NCBI GenBank assembly: GCA_965221755.1 | Contig: OZ244921.1 | Span: 248,001-312,000, forward strand | Length of the DNA stretch: 64,000 bases | Direction of reading: 5' to 3' | From: Azophilus sp965221755 | GTDB lineage: Bacteria > Pseudomonadota > Gammaproteobacteria > Pseudomonadales > Azotimanducaceae | In this document: one piece after another, positions 1-7,067 of the stretch | Layout: each line of letters begins with the position of its first letter | Numbering within the stretch: the first letter of the stretch is position 1 | Program-made: the position numbers and the translations under genes | The notes under the pieces: model-generated | Databases searched by the model: none | Seen by the model: the letters and a program-made list of their open reading frames with translations, nothing else | Told to the model about the DNA's origin: nothing

Positions 1-2
1 AA

Positions 3-101
3 TTCGTCTGCGGAATCCTCCTTCACGACGGCGAACGGATTCAGCAAACGGCTTCCAGAATGTTCGCCATGCCGATCAAAGCGCTGTGGGAGAGCGGGTA
101 G
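3..101 (+). pseudogene. C-terminal end of an ATP-binding protein (partial, enters from the window edge)
   Basis: An open frame runs from the window edge to a TAG at 99-101. Its last 32 residues (GILLHDGER...FAMPIKALWESG) resemble the C-terminus of AAA/DUF4143-type ATPases, which commonly end in a GIVLYDG-like strand followed by AVPVSALW. The rest of the gene lies outside the window, so it may be intact. It faces the truncated nuclease-like gene that follows. The assignment rests on recall of a short terminal motif. Confidence 0.35.
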
Positions 102-234
102 CCAGCAGCAGCTCGGGGTGCGCTCCAGAAGTCCTCCGACTGCGTGAAAAACTCCGGTTAGGCCGTAACTTGCAAATGCAGTGGATCGAGCCGATGAGCG
201 TCGTAGAGAAGCCCCAAGTCAATCGAGTCGCCGA

Positions 235-738
235 TCATCCCCACCCAGTCTCAAACGACACGATGTTCCGGGATGCGCTGCTGAACTCGACGCCCACTAG
301 GAGGACTGGACCGCCCGCCCGATACTTGTCGGCGTAACGTCGCGCCTTCAACTGGGCCATGGCTGATCCCCCTCCGGCTTGCTCCGCCACCTTGAACTCG
401 AACAGGTACGCCCGGCCCTCGAAGCGCAGGGCCATGTCCAGCCGACCCAAGCTGGTGCTGTCCTCCACGGTGACATCCAGCCCCAAGCCCGCGAAGTAGG
501 AATAGAACACGCTGGCGTAGTAGCCCTCGTAGTTGGCGATGTCGTTGCTGGTGTGCCACTGGTGGGGAATGCTGGCGTAGAAGGCGTGGAAGAGTTCCCG
601 CAACCCTTCTGGATCGTCGGCCTCCAGCAGCCGGTACAGGCGCACGCTGTTCGCCATCTGGCGGGTTCCGTCCCGCACGAGGTGGCGCAGCAGGCTGCCG
701 TTCAGGCCCTCGCGGACTTCACGGTTTGGTGTGTGTGT
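235..738 (-). pseudogene. N-terminally truncated PD-(D/E)XK nuclease-like protein (DUF1703/AAA-ATPase-like family C-terminus)
   Basis: The frame contains NREVREGLN, then a nuclease-fold domain with GRLDMALRF and YLFEFKVAE (the D...ExK core), QLKARRYADKY and RNIVSFE. This is the order seen in the C-terminal PD-(D/E)XK domain of DUF1703 proteins, which normally carry a long AAA-like N-terminal domain. A normal stop (TGA, 235-237) is present. Reading upstream, the frame runs to the G18 tract at 739-756 and then directly meets the 3' end of rluB, so the ATPase half is missing. A GTG at 678 could start a short protein, but the homologous frame extends beyond it. Either a genuine truncation or an assembly join explains this. 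Confidence 0.6.
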
Positions 739-756
739 GGGGGGGGGGGGGGGGGG
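731..756. repeat. (GT)4 followed by an 18-G homopolymer
   Basis: A GT dinucleotide run passes straight into 18 consecutive G between the truncated nuclease-like gene and the rluB stop codon at 757. No other homopolymer of this length occurs in the window. It marks the exact point where one gene loses its 5' half, so it is a candidate assembly or base-calling artefact. Confidence 0.9.
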
Positions 757-1737
757 TTAAGGGCTTCCCAGTTCCGGGTAGGGGATCAGCATCGAGGCTT
801 GGTCCTTGAGACGCGGCGGATGGCGGGGCAACTGAGGGGTCAGCTTCAACAGTCTGTAGAGGGCTTTGAGGTCCGCCTGCCCCAACTCGGCGAATCGCCC
901 GCGCGGCAGCGTTGCGGGCAGGATGACGGGGCCGAAGCGCACCCGCTTGAGGCGGCTCACCGTCAGGCCGGCGCGCTCAAACAGCTTGCGCACGGCGCGG
1001 TTCCTGCCGTCCATCAAGGCAACGTGGTACCAGTGGTTGCGACCGTTGCCGTCGTAGTGGCGGAGGTCCGTGAAGGCGTAGCGCTCGCCGTCGATCACCA
1101 CCCCGTCGATGAGCCTTTGCATCCAGGCGTCGTCCAAGCGTCCGTAGGCGCGCACGGCGTACTCGCGGTCGAGCCCGGTGGAGGGATGCATCATGCGGTG
1201 GGCGAGCGCGCCGTCATTGGTCAGGACCAACAGCCCGGTGGTGGCGATGTCGAGACGGCCCACGGCAATCCAGCGCCCTTGGCGCAAACGGGGCAAGCCG
1301 TCGAACACCGTGCGCCGGCCTTCGGGGTCGCGGCGGGTGCAAACCAGGCTTTCCGGCTTGTTGAGGACCAGCACCCTGGAGGCGCCGGGACGCTGGCCGG
1401 ACAGCGGCTTGCCATCGAGCGCGATGGCGTCGCCCGGCTCAACGCGCTGGCCCAGTCGCGCCGGCTTCCCGTTGACGGACACGCGGCCATCGGCGATCCA
1501 CTGCTCGACTTGGCGCCGCGAGCCGTGGCCCATCTCGGCCAAGGCCTTTTGCAGCCTGGGGAGCCCCCGATCCAGATCCGGAAGCTCAGAGCGCCCTTTG
1601 GGGTGGTCCGGCAAGGCGCGCCGACGAGCAGTGGCAGGCCCTGCGGGAGGCGCAACGCGGCCAGCGCGCCCCCGAGACGCTCCCGAAGGGCGCTTCCCGG
1701 CGCCTGCCCGCCGGGTTCCGCTGCGCTTGCGAGTCAT
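757..1737 (-). CDS. rluB: 23S rRNA pseudouridine synthase RluB
   Basis: 326 aa. RsuA/RluB family enzyme that makes a pseudouridine in 23S rRNA (position 2605 in E. coli). After a basic 60-residue N-terminal extension comes an S4 RNA-binding domain (LQKALAEMGHGSRRQVE...GRVSVNG, about residues 62-105). The catalytic domain follows, with the family motif GRLDIATTGLLVLTNDG containing the catalytic Asp. It is the last gene of trpS-scpA-scpB-rluB, the usual gammaproteobacterial context. The ATG at 1737 has GGGGAG upstream. No acceptable start exists between the extension and the S4 domain, so translation must begin in the extension. That extension and its ribosome-binding site lie inside a degenerate MITE copy (1558-1810). 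Confidence 0.92.
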   Translation of the reverse strand: MTRKRSGTRRAGAGKRPSGASRGRAGRVAPPAGPATARRRALPDHPKGRSELPDLDRGLPRLQKALAEMGHGSRRQVEQWIADGRVSVNGKPARLGQRVEPGDAIALDGKPLSGQRPGASRVLVLNKPESLVCTRRDPEGRRTVFDGLPRLRQGRWIAVGRLDIATTGLLVLTNDGALAHRMMHPSTGLDREYAVRAYGRLDDAWMQRLIDGVVIDGERYAFTDLRHYDGNGRNHWYHVALMDGRNRAVRKLFERAGLTVSRLKRVRFGPVILPATLPRGRFAELGQADLKALYRLLKLTPQLPRHPPRLKDQASMLIPYPELGSP

Positions 1738-1810
1738 CAGCTCCCCGCTCCGTCATCATTTCCGTCATTGAACGGCGCAGCGCTGAACGAACGGGATTTG
1801 ACCAGTTCCC
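1558..1810 (-). mobile_element. Degenerate MITE copy overlapping the rluB 5' end
   Basis: This 253-bp stretch aligns along its length, in opposite orientation, with the intact MITE at 6069-6326. Both begin with GGGAGCC..C.GATC, share CAGAGCG, TCCGGCAAGGCGCG-like and GCTCCCGAAGGGCGCTTC blocks, and end near GCTGAACGAACGGGA.TTGA.CAG. The terminal repeats are decayed. It covers the scpB-rluB junction and codes for RluB residues 1 to about 60. Confidence 0.7.
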
Positions 1811-1855
1811 CAGGCGCCTGCCGGAACGGCGCAGCGGCCATGGCGGCCATCGCAG

Positions 1856-2575
1856 TCAGTCCCGGGCGGTGGGCAGCCGCACCACTTCCGCGAGCGCCGC
1901 AGCGGCTTCGGGGTTGGCCGCGCCCGACTCGGTGGCATCCTCCCCGGACTCCGCCGCGCCGCCATCGCCTGCGTTGGCCGGCTTCGCGTTCGTCACCGGC
2001 TTGGCCAATTGCCCGAGCTCCCGTTCAATCTTGCGCTCGATCTCCTCGAGCGGGGGCAAGTCGTCGAAGCTGCGCAGATTGAAGTAGTCGAGGAAGCCCC
2101 GGGTGGCGCCGTAAAGATTCGGGCGCCCAGGCGCTTCCCGCTGGCCGACCACGCGAATCCAGCCCCGCTCCAGCAGCGTACGCAGAATGTTCTGGCCGAC
2201 CGCCACCCCCCTGACGGACTCGATGTCGGCGCGGGTGACCGGTTGGCGGTACACGATCAAGGCCAGGGTCTCAAGCAGGGCGCGGCTGTAGCGGGGCGGC
2301 TTCTCCTCCCACAGGCGGCTGACCCAGGGGCTTAAGCCTTGGCGAATCTGGAAGCGGTAGCCCGAGGCCACTTGCTTGAGTTCGTAGCCGCGGCCTTGGG
2401 CCTCTGCAGCCAAGGCGGCCAGGATGTCCCGAATTTGCTTCCGGCCCGCTTGGGGGTCGAGTTCGCTTGGCTTGAACAGCGCCGCCATGCGGTTCACGGA
2501 CAGCGGTTCGGCGGCGGCCATCAACGCCGCTTCGACGATCCGCTTCAACTGGTCCGCGTCGAGTTGCCCGCTCAT
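1856..2575 (-). CDS. scpB: Segregation and condensation protein B
   Basis: 239 aa. ScpB is the winged-helix partner of ScpA in the SMC-ScpAB condensin. The conserved core (KRIVEAALMAAAEPLS, ALETLALIVYRQPVTRADIE, LLERGWI, GRPNLYG..RGFLDYF) is all present, followed by a low-complexity Ala/Glu/Ser tail. The chosen start (MSGQLDADQLK) overlaps the scpA stop as ATGA; the frame is open 13 codons further upstream, inside scpA, but nothing supports an earlier start. Confidence 0.93.
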   Translation of the reverse strand: MSGQLDADQLKRIVEAALMAAAEPLSVNRMAALFKPSELDPQAGRKQIRDILAALAAEAQGRGYELKQVASGYRFQIRQGLSPWVSRLWEEKPPRYSRALLETLALIVYRQPVTRADIESVRGVAVGQNILRTLLERGWIRVVGQREAPGRPNLYGATRGFLDYFNLRSFDDLPPLEEIERKIERELGQLAKPVTNAKPANAGDGGAAESGEDATESGAANPEAAAALAEVVRLPTARD

Positions 2576-3390
2576 GGCGAGTCGTCGTCGGTGGCCGGTT
2601 CGCCGGCCACGCACACGTGGATGGGCGCAAACGGCCCGCTTTGGGTCAGGTCGGCCAAGCCCTCGCGCAGCAGTTCGGTGATGGCCAAAAAGGTGACCAC
2701 CACGCCCGCCCGTCCCTCCTCGGGCTTGAACAACTGCGTGAACGGCACGAACGCCTTGGCTTGGTTGAGCGCCGCCAAGACGTTGGCCATGCGGCTGCGC
2801 ACCGACAGCGGCTCCTGGCGCACGGCATGATGCTGAAAGGCCTGCGAGCGGCGCATGACGTCCACCAAGGCGGCCAGCACCTCCCGCAGGTCCACTTGCG
2901 GGTGGGCGCGCTCGCGGATCCGCTGCGGGCGTTCCGGGCTCAAGGGGAAGATGTCCCGCTCCATGCGCGGCAGATCGCCGATTTGGCGCGCCGCCGCCTT
3001 GATGCGCTCGTAGTCCTGCAGGCGCTCGATGAGCGCCATGCGCGGGTCGTCCTCCTCCTCGTCGTCCTCTTGGCGCGGCAACAGCAGGCGCGACTTGATC
3101 TCCGCCAAGGTGGCGGCCATCACCAAGTACTCCCCGGCGAGATCCAGCTTGAGCTCCGCCATCAAGTCGATGTAGCCCATGTACTGGTCGGTGATGTCGG
3201 CGACGCTGAGCTCAAGCAGGTCGAGGTTGCGGCGCCGGATCAGGTAGAGCAACAGGTCGAGCGGTCCCTCGAAGGTCTCCAGAAACACCACCAAGGCGTC
3301 CGGCGGTATGTAGAGATCCGCGGGCAGCTTATCGACCGCTTGTCCATCGACGACGGCGAGCGTCTCCGCCGGCTTCGAATCGGCGCTCAT
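2572..3390 (-). CDS. scpA: Segregation and condensation protein A
   Basis: 272 aa kleisin subunit of SMC-ScpAB. The N-terminal core is typical: FEGPLDLLLYLIRRRNLDLL, then DQYMGYI and EYLVMAATLAEIKSRLLLP. An acidic stretch (EDDEEEDDP) and a C-terminal winged-helix region (VTFLAITELLREGLADL) follow. The ATG overlaps the trpS stop (ATGA) and its own stop overlaps scpB, so the three genes are translationally coupled. Confidence 0.94.
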   Translation of the reverse strand: MSADSKPAETLAVVDGQAVDKLPADLYIPPDALVVFLETFEGPLDLLLYLIRRRNLDLLELSVADITDQYMGYIDLMAELKLDLAGEYLVMAATLAEIKSRLLLPRQEDDEEEDDPRMALIERLQDYERIKAAARQIGDLPRMERDIFPLSPERPQRIRERAHPQVDLREVLAALVDVMRRSQAFQHHAVRQEPLSVRSRMANVLAALNQAKAFVPFTQLFKPEEGRAGVVVTFLAITELLREGLADLTQSGPFAPIHVCVAGEPATDDDSP

Positions 3391-4601
3391 TGATGCGCAA
3401 TCCGCATGCTGGCGCGCACGTCGTCAAGGGTTTCCCGCGCCAGGCTCCGGGCCTTCTCCGAACCCTCCCGCAGGACGCAACGCACCAAGTCCGGCTGCTC
3501 CTCGAACGGCCGCGCCCTTTCGATCATCATCGCCTGCTCGGCATTGATGGCGTCGATGAGGGGCGCTTTGCAATCCACGCAACCGATGCCGGCGCTGCGG
3601 CAGCCCGCCGCCGCCCATTCCAGGGTGGCGGGATCGGAGTAGATCTCGTGCAGGCTGTATGCGGGGCAGTTGCCCGGCTCGCCCGGGTCGCTGCGGCGCA
3701 CCCGGGCCGGATCGGTTTTCATGCCCCGCACCTTGCGCGCCACTGCCTCGGGCGCCTCGCGCAGGGAGATGGTGTTGCCATAGGACTTCGACATCTTCTC
3801 GCCGTCGAGCCCGGGCACCTTGGGCTGTTCGGTGAGCAGCGCCTCGGGCTCCGGCAATATGGTGCGTCCGCCGCCCTCGAGGTAGCCGAGCAGCCGCTCG
3901 CGGTCGCCGACCGACAGGTTCCGCTGCTCGGCCAGCAAGGCGCGTCCGCGCGCCAAGGCCTCGCCGTCGCCCTGCTCCAGAAAGGCCTTGCGCAGGTCGC
4001 GGCACAGCCGCGAAGCCTTGCGCCCCATCTTGCGCAGGGCGGCTTCGCAGCGCGTCTCGAAATCGGGCTCCCGGCCAAAGAGGTGGTTGAAGCGGCGGGC
4101 GATTTCCCGGCAGAGCTCCACATGGGCGACCTGATCCGCGCCCACCGGCACGCTGCCGGCCCGGTACATCAGGATGTCCGCCGACTGCAGCACCGGGTAG
4201 CCCAGAAAGCCGTAGGTGGCCAAGTCCCGGTCGTTCAGCCGCGCCTGCATGTCCTTGTAGCTCGGCGCCCGCTCCAGCCAACTGACGGGAGTGATCATCG
4301 ACAGCAGCAGGTGCAGCTCGGCGTGCTCGGGCACCGTGGATTGGATGAAGATGACCGCCGCCGAGGGGTTGACCCCAGCGGCCAGCCAATCCACCACCAT
4401 GTCGAAGCTGTGCCGCTCCAGTTCGCCGGTGTTGTCGTAGCCGGTGGTGAGCGCATGCCAATCGGCGACGAAAAAGTAGCATTGATGCTCTTGCTGCAGC
4501 GCCACCCAGTTCTTGACCACGCCGTGGTAGTGGCCGAGATGCAGCCGGCCGGTGGGCCGCATGCCGGAAAGAACCCGGCTGCCCGCGCCCTCAGAGCCCA
4601 T
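3387..4601 (-). CDS. trpS: Tryptophanyl-tRNA synthetase
   Basis: 404 aa class I aminoacyl-tRNA synthetase charging tRNA-Trp. It has the HIGH-type motif as GHYHG in MRPTGRLHLGHYHG, DWHALTT, PVGADQ and the KMSKS loop in GEKMSKSYGN. The length fits the longer bacterial TrpS form that carries an insertion between the two signatures. It heads the trpS-scpA-scpB-rluB operon; the ATG at 4601 is the first in-frame start before the conserved RVLSGMRPTG block. The 142 bp between it and the YciO-like gene hold nothing recognisable. Confidence 0.95.
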   Translation of the reverse strand: MGSEGAGSRVLSGMRPTGRLHLGHYHGVVKNWVALQQEHQCYFFVADWHALTTGYDNTGELERHSFDMVVDWLAAGVNPSAAVIFIQSTVPEHAELHLLLSMITPVSWLERAPSYKDMQARLNDRDLATYGFLGYPVLQSADILMYRAGSVPVGADQVAHVELCREIARRFNHLFGREPDFETRCEAALRKMGRKASRLCRDLRKAFLEQGDGEALARGRALLAEQRNLSVGDRERLLGYLEGGGRTILPEPEALLTEQPKVPGLDGEKMSKSYGNTISLREAPEAVARKVRGMKTDPARVRRSDPGEPGNCPAYSLHEIYSDPATLEWAAAGCRSAGIGCVDCKAPLIDAINAEQAMMIERARPFEEQPDLVRCVLREGSEKARSLARETLDDVRASMRIAHQ

Positions 4602-4743
4602 GCGGCGTTGGGGATGCAGGCGCCCCGACTTGGCTTGGGGTTACGGAGTTCGCTCGGTTGATCATGATGCTGGCCAAGTTCCGCGGATGGGGAGAGCCTT
4701 CGCCGGACGCGGCGCTTAAGGAAAGTATGGCCACAGAGTTGGC

Positions 4744-5355
4744 CTATTGCAATTTTCCGGCGCCTTCGCGAACGACCGTCGGCGGATCGCTGTTGAGGTC
4801 AATCACCGTGGTGGGCTCGATGCCCGCGTGGCCGCCGTCCAGGATCAGGTCCACGCCGAGCTCGAACGCCTCGCGAATGGCGTCGGCATCCGCATGGGGC
4901 GCCTCCTGGCCCGGCAAGCGCATGGTGGTGGTCATCATGGGTTCGCCCAGCGCCTCGATCAGGCCCAAGGCGATCGCGTTGCCGGGCACCCGCAAGCCGA
5001 TGGTCTTGCGCTTCGGATGCACCAAACGGCGCGGCGCCTCGCGGGTGGCCGGCAGCAGGAAGGTGAACGGCCCCGGCGTGTGTCGCCTGAGGACTCGATA
5101 GTTGCGGTTGTCCACCCGGGCGTACTTGGATATTTCCGACAGGTCGCGGCAGCACAGGGTGAAGAGGTGCCGGTTGCCGAGTTGGCGCAGCCGCCGCATG
5201 CGGTCGAGCGACGCCTTGTCGCCGATTTGACAGCCCAGGGCGTAGGTGGTGTCGGTCGGATAGACCACCAGCCCGCCGGCGCGCATGATCCTGACGGCGT
5301 CCTGCAGGAGCCGCCGCTGGGGATGGGAGGGATGCAGGACGAAGAACCGGCTCAT
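4744..5355 (-). CDS. YciO/YrdC/Sua5-family protein (threonylcarbamoyl-AMP synthase-like)
   Basis: 203 aa. The family builds threonylcarbamoyl-adenylate for tRNA t6A or, in the YciO branch, a related reaction. Characteristic elements are GGLVVYPTDTTYALGC, KHR-like NRHLFTLCCRDLSEI, PGPFTFLLPAT, KTIGLRVP and the C-terminal DLILDGG...PTTVIDL. FTLCCRD and the short C-terminus fit the YciO subgroup. The frame is open 45 codons upstream, but that stretch overlaps a degenerate dispersed repeat, so the ATG at 5355 (MSRFFVLHPSHPQ) is preferred. Confidence 0.88.
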   Translation of the reverse strand: MSRFFVLHPSHPQRRLLQDAVRIMRAGGLVVYPTDTTYALGCQIGDKASLDRMRRLRQLGNRHLFTLCCRDLSEISKYARVDNRNYRVLRRHTPGPFTFLLPATREAPRRLVHPKRKTIGLRVPGNAIALGLIEALGEPMMTTTMRLPGQEAPHADADAIREAFELGVDLILDGGHAGIEPTTVIDLNSDPPTVVREGAGKLQ

Positions 5356-5414
5356 CGCCGCTTTATACCGAAACGAAGCGGCAATTGGCACAGGCGCGCC
5401 CGAAGCGGGCGCGT

Positions 5415-5486
5415 TGGAGTTCCGCTTACCGCGAAACTCCGCTGCTCCGGCGCGGTTCGGGTTCGGATGTGTTTCTGATCCCGCAC
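5415..5486 (-). repeat. Degenerate copy of the dispersed two-hairpin repeat
   Basis: On the minus strand this reads as a decayed version of the repeat found intact at 20935-21027: GTGCGGGATCAGAAACA, then the hairpin arms GGAGTTTCGC and GCGGAACTCC. It lies between the minor pilin and the YciO gene. Confidence 0.6.
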
Positions 5487-5568
5487 GCAAGCGGGGGCAG
5501 GGCGGTCAACGCAAAGCGGTGACGCCCCCGCCGTTCCCGCAATTTGGAGACGCTGCCTTCGTCCGGGC

Positions 5569-5958
5569 CTAGCAGCGAACGCGCTGCGGCATCCTCAGGC
5601 ACACCTGCGTGCCGTCCTCGCCCGTCGCCGTGACTTGATAGGCGCCGTTGCCGCCGTCAGCGATGCGATAGGCCGCCCGGTCGGATGCGCCCGGACGCCA
5701 GCCGATGGCGGCCGTGATCTCGGCGGCGGAGGCCGCCTCCAGCAGATAGGCGCCCCGGCGCAGCTTGTGGTCCTCCTGAAACAGCGTCAACGTGGTGATG
5801 CCGCTGACCAGCGCGCCTTCCTTGGCGGTCTCCACGTAGCCTCGATGCAGCGGCAGGGCCAGCGCCGCCAAGCCAGCGACGATGGCCAACGCCACCAGCA
5901 GCTCCAGCAGGCTCAGGCCGGCTGGCTTTCCGGACCGCGAAGCCAAGCCGTCGCTCAA
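5569..5958 (-). CDS. Type IV minor pilin-like protein
   Basis: About 129 aa from a TTG start. A short basic leader ends in a prepilin peptidase site (KPAG^LSLLELL, with Glu at +5), followed by the hydrophobic helix VALAIVAGLAALALP. The rest is a short globular domain ending MPQRVRC, with Cys residues near the C-terminus as in PilE/FimT-type minor pilins. No ATG occurs in this frame between the MITE and the leader. TTG at 5958 has AGGA 6 bp upstream and TTG at 5946 is the alternative. An ATG at 6058 with AGAGG upstream opens a different frame, so a frameshift at the 5' end is possible. Confidence 0.75.
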   Translation of the reverse strand: MSDGLASRSGKPAGLSLLELLVALAIVAGLAALALPLHRGYVETAKEGALVSGITTLTLFQEDHKLRRGAYLLEAASAAEITAAIGWRPGASDRAAYRIADGGNGAYQVTATGEDGTQVCLRMPQRVRC

Positions 5959-6068
5959 GCCGAATCCTGCGCCCGGCGACCGCCGAGTCGCGCAGATCGA
6001 ACCCGCGCTTGCGCGCGCCGCCGCCAAGACGGCGCGCGCGCTGCTTGGGCTGCGGCATCGCCTCTTTA

Positions 6069-6326
6069 GGGAGCCTCTGATCAAGTCCCGTTCGTTCAGC
6101 CCTTCACTGCTTGAGGATGGAAATGAGCCCGCAATGAGGCGCGCAACATCCGCAGGCGGAGCGGAACTCGGCCCCAGGCACCGTGAAGCGCCCTTCGGGA
6201 GCGCCTGTGGGGCGCGCTGGCGGCGTTGCGGCTCATTGTGTGGGGGCCTGCCACACGGCTTCGCCGCGCCTTGCCGGCACGCCCCACAGGCCGCTCTGAA
6301 CTTCCAGGACTTGATCAGAGGCTCCC
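6069..6326. mobile_element. 258-bp MITE with perfect 20-bp terminal inverted repeats and a TA target duplication
   Basis: The ends GGGAGCCTCTGATCAAGTCC (6069-6088) and its exact complement (6307-6326) are flanked on both sides by TA (6067-6068, 6327-6328). The interior has no gene. TA duplication is typical of IS630/Tc1-mariner-type movement, so a transposase encoded elsewhere may mobilise it. The insertion sits in the pilA stop codon. A degenerate relative is at 1558-1810. Confidence 0.88.
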
Positions 6327-6796
6327 TAGATGTCCGCCCAATTCGCTTCCTTGACGGCGGCTTGGGCGAATCCGTAGATCGCCGGCCGCTCAAAGACGGC
6401 GAGCCAGTCGCCGGTGGCGAAGGTGCCGGTCACGGTGACGCCAATGGCTCCGGTGGCGCCGTCGCCGGCGCCCTCCACGTAAGCCGGTCCGCCGCCCGGC
6501 GCCGTGCCGCCCTCGGCGTTGAGCAAGCCAACCAGCCCGGCTTGGTTGTAGTCGCCGCTGCCGTCCGCCGCGGCGAGGTTGGCGATGCGCCCGACGGCGG
6601 CATCCGCCTGGACCTTGCGCATCTGGTTTTCCGCAAAGCGGGCGCCTTCGGCGAAGTGGTGCGCGATCATGGACATGTTGGCGTTCTCAACATAGTCCTG
6701 ATAGGCGGGCACCGCGACGGCGCCCAGGATGCCGATGATGGCGATGACGATCATCAATTCGATCAGGGTGAATCCCCGTTGCAGCTTGGCTTTCAT
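6326..6796 (-). CDS. pilA: Type IV major pilin
   Basis: 156 aa. Leader MKAKLQRG is cleaved before FTLIELMIVIAIIGILGAVAVP, the classic type IVa pilin N-terminus with Glu at +5; the globular region is Gly/Ala rich. GGAGG lies 8 bp upstream of the ATG. It is transcribed away from pilBCD, the Pseudomonas-like arrangement. The stop codon TAG is made of the TA target site plus the first G of the MITE; without the MITE the sequence would read TAA, so the insertion preserved the protein end. No C-terminal disulphide pair typical of many type IVa pilins is evident. Confidence 0.9.
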   Translation of the reverse strand: MKAKLQRGFTLIELMIVIAIIGILGAVAVPAYQDYVENANMSMIAHHFAEGARFAENQMRKVQADAAVGRIANLAAADGSGDYNQAGLVGLLNAEGGTAPGGGPAYVEGAGDGATGAIGVTVTGTFATGDWLAVFERPAIYGFAQAAVKEANWADI

Positions 6797-7067
6797 TTCC
6801 GATGAGCCTCCGTGGCGTTGTTGCGGATTGGGGCGCAGTGCCGATTGGGGGAACCTTAACCCTTGGCCCAGCTTCGCGGGAATGGTCAATTGTCCGTTTC
6901 GAGTGCAGTTTTTGCCGTTTGTTTTTGTGCGCTTGCGACCATCGCGCCGTGCGTCACCGCCCAATGGGAAGGGGCGCGGGCCTACATTTCCAAGCGCCGA
7001 TTTCCGGCCTGCGGAGGGGGCGATCTCCACTATCCGGCAGGCATCCAAGGCGGGATACTCCAAGGCC

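Noticed and set aside
379..2082. Long plus-strand open frame (567 codons) opposite rluB and scpB
   Set aside because: It is antisense to well-supported genes and has no domain; GC-rich third positions create long antisense frames throughout this window.
6797..7067. Sigma-54 promoter for pilA
   Set aside because: Looked for GG-N10-GC and TGGCAC-N5-TTGC on the minus strand; the best candidates miss the spacing or the invariant bases.
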